From assembly GCA_964344495.1 (NCBI GenBank), contig CAYFNI010000058.1:1-14301 (forward strand): a stretch of DNA of 14,301 bases, written 5' to 3'. The stretch comes from UBA6136 sp964344495 (GTDB lineage: Bacteria > Pseudomonadota > Gammaproteobacteria > Methylococcales > Methylococcaceae). The translations under genes and the position numbers were made by a program. Below the pieces are notes generated by a model, which saw only the letters and a program-made list of their open reading frames with translations, did no database searches and was not told the DNA's origin. Below, one piece after another: positions 8,996 through 14,301 of the stretch. Each line of letters starts with the position of its first letter. The stretch's first letter is position 1.

Positions 8996-9024
8996 TTGCA
9001 GCCGATGTTCCGGACGGTTAGATT
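8996..9024 (+). promoter_or_regulatory. Possible sigma70 promoter before the NlpC/P60 gene
   Basis: TTGCAG (8996-9001) and TAGATT (9019-9024, 4/6) are separated by exactly 17 bases, starting seven bases after the NspC-like stop. A start near 9031 would place the true initiation codon downstream, favouring GTG 9053 over ATG 9005. The -35 is poor (3/6). Confidence 0.35.
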
Positions 9025-9052
9025 CCAGCCTCTTGTCGTGTCGAGCCAGCGT

Positions 9053-9598
9053 GTGAATCCATTGCCGTGTTTCGCTTGTCCTGCCCGGTTCAGGTACGGG
9101 TGGCTCACCCTCGTGGTGGTGTTGCTGCTCAATGGCTGCGCCAGCCAGCCCAAACCGGTGCCGCACCCGCCGACGCATCCACCGATCCATCTGGCCGTGG
9201 TGCGTGATGCCCTGAGCCTGCGGGGCATTCCGTATCGCTGGGGCGAGGAAACCCCGAACCGGGGTTTCGATTGCAGCGGACTGGTCCAGTATGTCTACGG
9301 CCGGCATGGCGTACCGTTGCCGCGGACGGCTTACGAAATGGCGATGAGCCTGCCCGCCGTGGATGAGACCGTGCGCCGGCCGGGTGATCTGCTGTTCTTC
9401 AATACCACCGGCAAGCCGTATTCGCATGTGGGTATCTACATCGGTCAGGATCGCTTTGTGCACGCCAGCAGTGCCCGCGGCGAGGTGACTGTGTCACCGC
9501 TGGATACGCCCTACTGGTCGGATCATTTCCTCGGTCTGCGCCGGCCTTTTGCCGGCCGCAAGGGCGTGGGTCCGACCCTTGGCCGCTGGATTCCCTGA
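9053..9598 (+). CDS. NlpC/P60-family lipoprotein, probable peptidoglycan endopeptidase
   Basis: NlpC/P60 enzymes are cysteine peptidases that cut peptidoglycan stem peptides or cross-links. The catalytic set is complete: Cys in GFDCSGLVQYVYG (codon at 9272), His in YSHVGIYIG and His in RFVHASS. RRPGDLLFF and LPRTAYEM are also typical. A lipobox LNGC (Cys codon at 9137) follows a hydrophobic stretch WLTLVVVLLL, so it is probably anchored to the outer membrane, like MepS (Spr), but with a short Pro-rich linker (KPVPHPPTHPP). The start is uncertain. GTG 9053 gives a normal 28-residue lipoprotein signal and fits the possible promoter; ATG 9005 or TTG 8996 would give an unusually long N-region. 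None has a clear Shine-Dalgarno. A 21-base perfect hairpin lies just before the catalytic Cys codon. Confidence 0.85.
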   Translation: MNPLPCFACPARFRYGWLTLVVVLLLNGCASQPKPVPHPPTHPPIHLAVVRDALSLRGIPYRWGEETPNRGFDCSGLVQYVYGRHGVPLPRTAYEMAMSLPAVDETVRRPGDLLFFNTTGKPYSHVGIYIGQDRFVHASSARGEVTVSPLDTPYWSDHFLGLRRPFAGRKGVGPTLGRWIP

Positions 9599-9614
9599 TG
9601 TCACCCAACCTGCC

Positions 9615-9619
9615 GGAGG
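9615..9619 (+). promoter_or_regulatory. Shine-Dalgarno GGAGG of the quinone oxidoreductase-like gene
   Basis: GGAGG lies seven bases before ATG 9627, the best ribosome binding site in the window. It decides that start over an in-frame codon at 9549 inside the NlpC/P60 gene. Confidence 0.85.
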
Positions 9620-9626
9620 CTGCGCC

Positions 9627-10622
9627 ATGAAAGCCATTCTGATGACCGCGGTCGGTTCTCCCGACACCCTGCACTTTGAAGATATCCCCGAGCCGAGCCT
9701 GCGGCAGCCGACCGACATCAAGGTGCGGCTGCGGGCAGCGGGGGTCAATCCGGTCGATACCAAGCTGCGCCGCCACGGCCTGTTCGGCTCCGGGCCATTG
9801 CCGGCGGTGCTAGGCTGCGATGGGGCCGGGGACGTGGTCGAGGTAGGGCCGGCTGTCGAGCGTTTCCGGCCCGGCGACCGGGTCTGGTTCTGTCATGGCG
9901 GACTGGGTGACGAGCCGGGCAATTATGCCCAGTACACGGTGCTCAATGAGCGCTGGGCGGCGCCCATGCCAGTCACGCTTGATTACGAGCAGGCCGCCGC
10001 GGCGCCGCTGGTCTTGATCACCGCTTGGGGCATGCTCTACGACCGCGGTCGGCTCGCCAGCGGCAACACCGTGCTGATCCATGCCGGGGCCGGCGGGGTC
10101 GGCCATGTCGCGGTGCAACTGGCCCGCCTGCGCGGCGCGCGGGTGCTGACAACGGTCGGTTCGGCAGACCACGCCGAGCGTGTCCGCGGCTGGGGCGCGG
10201 ATGAGGTCATCCGGCATGACGCGGAGGATTTCGTGGCAGCCGTTAACCGCCTGACAGATGGACGCGGCGCCGATCTGGTGGCGGAGATGGTCAACCCCGA
10301 CGTGTTCGCCCGCAGCGTCGAGTGCACGGCCCACTTCGGTGATCTGGTGACGTTGCTTGATCCTGGCCCGCTGGCGCTGGGTGAGGCGCGTCTGCGTAAT
10401 CTGCGGATCGGGTTTGAGCTGATGCTGACGCCGATGTTGCGACGACTGGACGCGGCCCGCGACCATCACGTCGAGATCCTGCGGCAATGTGGCGAGTGGA
10501 TTGACCAGGGCCGGCTGTTGCCGCACGTCAGTCAGGTCTATCCGCTGGCCGAAGCGGCGGCCGCCCACCGCGATATCGAGGCAGGCCATACGCTGGGCAA
10601 GCGGGTGCTGGCGATTCCATAG
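9627..10622 (+). CDS. Zinc-free MDR oxidoreductase, NADPH:quinone reductase-like
   Basis: This 331-residue protein belongs to the medium-chain dehydrogenase/reductase superfamily, quinone oxidoreductase branch, which uses NAD(P)H to reduce quinones or activated double bonds in the cytoplasm. The N-terminal GroES-like domain has VRLRAAGVNPVDTKLRRHG and LGCDGAGDVVEVG. The Rossmann domain carries HAGAGGVGHVAVQLARLRGA (152-171) with the AxxGxxG cofactor loop. LPHVSQVYPLAEAAAAH and GHTLGKRVL close the protein as usual. I see neither catalytic nor structural zinc Cys clusters, so alcohol dehydrogenase activity is unlikely. The exact substrate cannot be read from sequence. ATG 9627 is fixed by GGAGG. 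It lies 28 bases after the NlpC/P60 stop and has no obvious link to the cell-wall genes. Confidence 0.92.
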   Translation: MKAILMTAVGSPDTLHFEDIPEPSLRQPTDIKVRLRAAGVNPVDTKLRRHGLFGSGPLPAVLGCDGAGDVVEVGPAVERFRPGDRVWFCHGGLGDEPGNYAQYTVLNERWAAPMPVTLDYEQAAAAPLVLITAWGMLYDRGRLASGNTVLIHAGAGGVGHVAVQLARLRGARVLTTVGSADHAERVRGWGADEVIRHDAEDFVAAVNRLTDGRGADLVAEMVNPDVFARSVECTAHFGDLVTLLDPGPLALGEARLRNLRIGFELMLTPMLRRLDAARDHHVEILRQCGEWIDQGRLLPHVSQVYPLAEAAAAHRDIEAGHTLGKRVLAIP

Positions 10623-10633
10623 GCAATCCCTGT

Positions 10634-10662
10634 TTGATTCTGGCGAAACAACAGCATACCCT
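10634..10662 (+). promoter_or_regulatory. Possible sigma70 promoter before the PuuD-like gene
   Basis: TTGATT (10634-10639, 4/6) and TACCCT (10657-10662, 3/6) are separated by 17 bases in the 95-base gap before the PuuD-like gene. This predicts a leader of about 50 bases. The spacing is right but the -10 is weak. Confidence 0.35.
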
Positions 10663-10717
10663 GAAAGCCCCCGTTGCTTTTTTCGGGTCACCTTTCTGGC
10701 ACGTATCGGAGAACACA

Positions 10718-11347
10718 ATGAAAAAAATCATGCTGATTCTGATTGAAGCCCTGTCCAAAGTGGGGCTGGACAAACTCGGTCGGGCGCTCTCGTTTGGCGG
10801 CGGGCTGGCGGTGGTGCTGGCGGTGGCCACGGGCGCAGTCAAGTTCGATCACAACTGGTTCAGCTTCCTGTTTCGCTGGATGCACGTGATTTCCGGCATC
10901 ATGTGGATTGGCCTGTTGTGGTATTTCAATTTCGTTCAGATTCCGTCCATGCCGAAAATACCCGATGAGCAGAAACCCGCCATCGGCAAGGTGATCGCGC
11001 CGACGGCCCTGTTCTGGTTCCGCTGGGCCGCGCTGTCGACCGTCGTCACCGGCCTGATCGTGGCGGCCATGCAGGGCTACATCAAGGATGCCCTCACGCT
11101 TGGCCTGCTGGGCGACAGTGCGCCCCGCGATGTCTACATCGGGGTCGGCATGTGGTTGGGGCTGATCATGGCCTTCAATGTCTGGAACATCATCTGGCCG
11201 AACCAGAAGATTGCCCTGGGCCTGGTCGAGGGCACCGCCGACGAGAAGAAGGCGGCCGCACGCGTGGCCATGCTGACCAGCCGCTTCAACACCATGTTCT
11301 CGATCCCCATGCTGTATTTCATGGTGGCGGCGCAGAACGTGGGTTGA
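10718..11347 (+). CDS. Stand-alone PuuD-type membrane protein (urate oxidase N-terminal domain)
   Basis: The 209-residue product resembles the membrane domain of PuuD, a cytochrome-c-fused urate oxidase known from Agrobacterium. Landmarks are FRWMHVISGIMWIGLLWYFNFVQIP (52-76, with His56), FWFRWAALSTVVTGLI, GVGMWLGLIMAFNVWNIIWPNQK and SRFNTMFSIPMLYFMV. About five membrane segments are evident: 24-41, 48-72, 97-118, 139-160 and 190-206. There is no CxxCH and no C-terminal cytochrome domain, so it is only the membrane module. Such short forms exist, and urate oxidation is not established for them. ATG 10718 has GGAGAA a few bases upstream (10708-10713). A possible promoter and a strong terminator suggest a single-gene unit. 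No purine catabolism gene is nearby. Confidence 0.8.
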   Translation: MKKIMLILIEALSKVGLDKLGRALSFGGGLAVVLAVATGAVKFDHNWFSFLFRWMHVISGIMWIGLLWYFNFVQIPSMPKIPDEQKPAIGKVIAPTALFWFRWAALSTVVTGLIVAAMQGYIKDALTLGLLGDSAPRDVYIGVGMWLGLIMAFNVWNIIWPNQKIALGLVEGTADEKKAAARVAMLTSRFNTMFSIPMLYFMVAAQNVG

Positions 11348-11368
11348 CGTACGGATCCATTCGACGCG

Positions 11369-11396
11369 AAAAACCCGGCCTCGGCCGGGTTTTTTT
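11369..11396. terminator. Bidirectional Rho-independent terminator
   Basis: Stem CCCGGC (11374-11379), loop CTCG, stem GCCGGG (11384-11389), flanked by A5 on the left and T7 on the right. The flanking A and T runs extend the pairing and give a U run on both strands. It lies between the convergent PuuD-like gene (stop 11347) and the WHy gene (stop 11415), and so serves both. Confidence 0.92.
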
Positions 11397-11414
11397 ACGG
11401 GCCCTGAATGGCGG

Positions 11415-11930
11415 TCAGGGACTCAGGGCACCGGCTGCCCGCATCAGGGTAGCCCGATCCACCGAGCCGCTGAAACTGAAGGGCAGCTGACCCAGCGCGC
11501 CCATCCAGTTCAGGAGGTGCAGGTGGCCGCTGACCGCATAATCGAGCGCCGGTTTGGTCTGCAGCAGCAACAGCTGCTGCATCGCACTGAGGGTGTGGGT
11601 GGTGACTTCCACATCCAGCTCGGATGAGCCGCGTTTTTTCAGAGTCAGGGCGCTGCGGCTGAGGCCTTCGGCTACCGTTTTGCCGTTCAGCGCCAGCGCC
11701 ACATCCGCTCCGTCCAGATTCACGTCCAGATCGTTGGGGTTATCCAGCTTCAAGCGGACCAGAAAGCTGAGTTGCAGAGGGTTGGGATCCTTGAGGGTCA
11801 GGCCGGCCAGCGTGACCTTGGGTGCTTTCAGGTCCTTGACGTCGCTGCCCAGCAGGGCGCAGCCGGCGTCTGAAAACAGCAGCAGGGTCAGAAACAGACT
11901 GGCCATTCGGCCGCAAGTCGTCTTGAGCAT
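11415..11930 (-). CDS. WHy/LEA14-type domain protein, putative lipoprotein
   Basis: The 171-residue product has a hydrophobic signal (ASLFLTLLLFSDAGC; Cys24) and one WHy (water stress and hypersensitive response)/LEA type 2 domain. Features are LAGLTLKDPNPLQLSFLVRLKLDNPN with the typical NPN, alternating strands LALNGKTVAEGLS, and the closing PFSFSGSVD. Bacterial WHy lipoproteins are small beta-sandwich envelope proteins, some linked to stress tolerance; the role here is unknown. The lipobox is atypical (Asp at -3), so lipidation is uncertain. I chose ATG 11930, which has AGGAT seven bases upstream. An in-frame ATG at 11963 would overlap the DUF748 stop as ATGA but adds a polar leader before the signal. 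It follows the DUF748 gene by 29 bases and is probably in one operon with it. Confidence 0.82.
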   Translation of the reverse strand: MLKTTCGRMASLFLTLLLFSDAGCALLGSDVKDLKAPKVTLAGLTLKDPNPLQLSFLVRLKLDNPNDLDVNLDGADVALALNGKTVAEGLSRSALTLKKRGSSELDVEVTTHTLSAMQQLLLLQTKPALDYAVSGHLHLLNWMGALGQLPFSFSGSVDRATLMRAAGALSP

Positions 11931-11959
11931 GTTCGTATCCTGTGGGTGAGGGGGGCGCA

Positions 11960-14301
11960 TCATTCCAACTGCAGATCAAGCCGGATGGCGACGCGCGTGT
12001 CGCCAGCCGGAGTGGCCGGCTCCGCGGCGCCCTGAGTGATGCGGCGGGCATCGAAGTGCTGGTGTTCGACCAGTTCCGCGATCACCGCCTTGGCGCGGGC
12101 ATCGGCCAGCGCCTCCAGTTCGCCGGAGGCCAGCGGCGTATGATCGATGACGGTGTCCAGCAGGCGCTGGTAAAAATCGGGTGTCGGGCTGGCCTGGCCC
12201 AACAGGCCGGCCATGAGGCCGACCCGTTGTGGAGGGTGGCCGGTGTCCCGCATGTACGTGGCCACCACGCTGTCAGCACTGCCTTGAGCCGCCGCCAGTT
12301 TTTCCAGCGCCCGCTGGCTGGCGGCATCGGTCACATTCACCGCGTCCGGCGATTCGCCCGGCGCCAGCGCAATGCCGAGTTGATCCGCCACCGCACGCCG
12401 CACGGCCAGAGCTTTCAGTGCGGCTGTATCCAGCGTGACATCCACACCCCCATGCACGGTGATGTGCAGTTTCGCACGACGGCTCAGGGTTTGGGCGATC
12501 TTGCGCAATTGCTCGCGCTCCGGCGGCGGCACTTCGGCGCGACCGCGATCGAAGGCAATGGTGCCGGGGTCATCCCCGTCACCCCCGACCAACGAGGCAA
12601 GGGCATTGAACGGCGCCGTGGCGACCTTGGTCAGCAGAGTGCTGAGAGCGTCCCACACCAGCGCGCCGTAGCCAAACTTCGGGTCATTGAGGTGGCCCTC
12701 GACCGGCACCGACGCTTGGATGCGACCCTCGCTATCGGTCAGCAGGGCGATGGCGAGATCCAGCGGCAGCGAGGTGGCCTTGGGGCTCTCGACAGCTTCA
12801 CCGAGGGCAAATTCCTCCAGCATGAGGGTGTTCCGGCTCTGGAGTTCGCTGTTGTCGATCTTGTACTGCAGGTCGAGATTCAGCTTGCCGGACTGAATCT
12901 TGCGCCCGGCGAAGGTCGCGCTGTAGGGCGACAGCGAGGTCATGGCGACATTGCGAAACACCACGTTGACGTCACTGAACTGCTTGACGTCCGCCGGGCT
13001 GAGCGAACCCTCCACGCGCGCCTCGCCGTAGTCGTCCACCCGCCCGGCCAGTTGCAGCGTGGCGTGGCTGCCGGGTGTCAGCGCGAAACCGGCGATGGCG
13101 CCGCCGAGATCATGCACGCGGGTGGCGAACGGCAGGACGAGACTCGCATCGCTGAAATCCACCTTGCCCTGTTCGACCAGCAGACGGCCGATCGACACTG
13201 GAAAGGGCGAGGTCGTTTTCGCCGCCGGGGCAGTCGGTGGCGGCGGGTTTCGGGTTGGGGACAGGGGGGCGGACGGTTTGACCGTGGCCGCCGTGGGCAC
13301 CGGCTTGGCCGGCTTGATCAGGTCGCTGATATTGGTGCTGCGATCCTCGTGGATGGCGATGACGCTGTCCGGCTGCACCAGCCGCAGTTCCTTGATCAGG
13401 AGGCGGTTGGGCGCGAGACTCAAGTCGATGCCCTTGCTGTTGAGAGCGGTCCAGGACAGAAATTTTCCGTGGTCTGCGGTTTGGGTCAGCCTGAGATTGG
13501 CGAGGCTGGCATCCCCCGTGACCCGCACCGCGGGGGCTGCCGGTTGTGATGCGCGCGCCTCCAACGACAGATGGCTGGATAAGGTCGCGCTGTCCAGTTG
13601 CAGCATCACCTGGTCGCTGATCAACGGTTGCAGGGGGCGCAGGTCGATGCGATCCAGCGTAAGGTTGGCCTTGGCCGATGTGCCATTCGCCAGCGCCGTC
13701 CCGGCGATGGCGAGTGTGCCGCCCTGCCGGATCGCCGTATCGAGGCTGAAGCTGAGCGGCGCGGTGTCGGCGGTGTTGAGATGCTTCACCGACACCTTGA
13801 TGTCGTCCAGGTCATAGGCCAGTGGATCGGGCAGACTGCGGTCCTTGAAGCTCACGCTGAAGCCGCTTACGGCCAGCTCATCGAGTGACAGTTGCCAAGC
13901 CGGGGGGGTGGGCGCAGGTGTCGGGTCCGGGTTGGCGGGCACTGATGCGGCAGCAGGGGTGGCCGGCGACGCGGGTTGTAGCAGGGACAAAGGATATAGC
14001 GCTCCACTTGCCTCACGGCGGATGCCGGTGCCACCGCCTTGCAGCGCCAGCCGGCGGATGGCGACGGCCTGTTGGGCGAGATCGACGCGGCCGTCCTCCA
14101 GCGTTAGCGTTTCCCATTGCAACAAGGGCGTTTCGGTAGCGGTCTCGGTGATGTCCAGCCGCTTCAGTGCCACGCCGATCTGGTCGATCTCCGCCTTTAA
14201 TGCGCCCGCCCCGGCTTCGGCATTGACCCGCAGATTCAGGTCCAGACGCTCAAGGCGTCCGTGAATCGGTGCCGAATGACTTTCATCGTCGACCTCGAGG
14301 C
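11960..14301 (-). CDS. DUF748 / AsmA-like envelope protein, N-terminus outside the window
   Basis: The reading frame is open from the right edge to its stop at 11960, giving 779 residues of a longer protein. GTG 14173 is not the true start, because the frame continues upstream as LEVDDESHSAPIHGRLERLD. The protein is built of repeated beta-rich AsmA/DUF748-type segments, separated by two Pro/Ala-rich linkers (about 13985-13890 and 13305-13205). The most family-specific part is DVNVVFRNVAMTSLSPYSA, FAGRKIQSGKLNLDLQYKID, LPLDLAIALLTDSEGRI and the nearby VPVEGHLNDPKFGYGALVW. AsmA-like proteins are inner-membrane anchored and periplasmic, with proposed roles in lipid transport or outer-membrane biogenesis. 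The C-terminal part (12559-12377) looks like an OmpA-type module. The WHy gene follows 29 bases downstream. Exact function is unknown. Confidence 0.85.
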   Translation of the reverse strand, partial: LEVDDESHSAPIHGRLERLDLNLRVNAEAGAGALKAEIDQIGVALKRLDITETATETPLLQWETLTLEDGRVDLAQQAVAIRRLALQGGGTGIRREASGALYPLSLLQPASPATPAAASVPANPDPTPAPTPPAWQLSLDELAVSGFSVSFKDRSLPDPLAYDLDDIKVSVKHLNTADTAPLSFSLDTAIRQGGTLAIAGTALANGTSAKANLTLDRIDLRPLQPLISDQVMLQLDSATLSSHLSLEARASQPAAPAVRVTGDASLANLRLTQTADHGKFLSWTALNSKGIDLSLAPNRLLIKELRLVQPDSVIAIHEDRSTNISDLIKPAKPVPTAATVKPSAPLSPTRNPPPPTAPAAKTTSPFPVSIGRLLVEQGKVDFSDASLVLPFATRVHDLGGAIAGFALTPGSHATLQLAGRVDDYGEARVEGSLSPADVKQFSDVNVVFRNVAMTSLSPYSATFAGRKIQSGKLNLDLQYKIDNSELQSRNTLMLEEFALGEAVESPKATSLPLDLAIALLTDSEGRIQASVPVEGHLNDPKFGYGALVWDALSTLLTKVATAPFNALASLVGGDGDDPGTIAFDRGRAEVPPPEREQLRKIAQTLSRRAKLHITVHGGVDVTLDTAALKALAVRRAVADQLGIALAPGESPDAVNVTDAASQRALEKLAAAQGSADSVVATYMRDTGHPPQRVGLMAGLLGQASPTPDFYQRLLDTVIDHTPLASGELEALADARAKAVIAELVEHQHFDARRITQGAAEPATPAGDTRVAIRLDLQLE

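Noticed and set aside
10663..10683. AAAGC/GCTTT hairpin with a T run between the quinone oxidoreductase-like and PuuD-like genes
   Set aside because: The stem is only five base pairs, mostly A-T, with a 7-base loop; too weak to call a terminator.
11942..13549. 535-codon open frame on the plus strand
   Set aside because: Antisense of the DUF748 gene; composition rich in Arg, Gln, Gly and His with no domain. The minus-strand frame carries recognisable family segments.

Overview
The window reads as GC-rich chromosomal DNA of a gammaproteobacterium. The evidence is a gatCA pair divergent from mreB, an MreB close to the Escherichia coli protein along its whole length, and an uninterrupted mreBCD-mrdA-rodA run. 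Genus cannot be assigned; a Chromatiales-like or other environmental lineage is a guess. A run of Ns beside a fold-back shows that this is a scaffolded draft or metagenome assembly.

Layout. (1) 1-1132, minus strand: the 5' third of gatA, then gatC, parts of the tRNA-dependent amidotransferase. A terminator-like hairpin lies between them. (2) 1133-1333: a divergent promoter region with a good sigma70 promoter for gatC and an extended -10 promoter for mreB. (3) 1334-6767, plus strand: mreB, mreC, mreD, mrdA (PBP2) and rodA, the Rod complex that builds lateral-wall peptidoglycan. The last four genes are tightly packed with overlapping stops and starts. (4) 6824-9598, plus strand: the lytic transglycosylase lipoprotein MltB, a polyamine-type PLP decarboxylase (NspC-like) broken by an assembly gap, and an NlpC/P60 lipoprotein. 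(5) 9627-11347, plus strand: a zinc-free quinone oxidoreductase-like enzyme and a stand-alone PuuD-type (urate oxidase N-terminal) membrane protein, closed by a bidirectional terminator. (6) 11415-14301, minus strand: a WHy/LEA14-type putative lipoprotein preceded by a long DUF748/AsmA-like envelope protein that runs off the right edge.

How the genes fit together. Most of the window serves the cell envelope. MreB, MreC and MreD organise and RodA with PBP2 polymerise and cross-link peptidoglycan. MltB cleaves glycan strands and the NlpC/P60 protein probably cleaves peptides, so synthesis and remodelling are adjacent. The DUF748 and WHy pair is probably also periplasmic or envelope-associated.

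I see no phage, IS element, CRISPR array, tRNA or rRNA gene, and no convincing wholly new system. The items most worth following are an OmpA-like Asp/Arg signature in the DUF748 protein, the divergent and mis-assembled NspC-like gene, the hairpin between gatC and gatA, a possible altered zinc site in PBP2, and the PuuD domain without its cytochrome.
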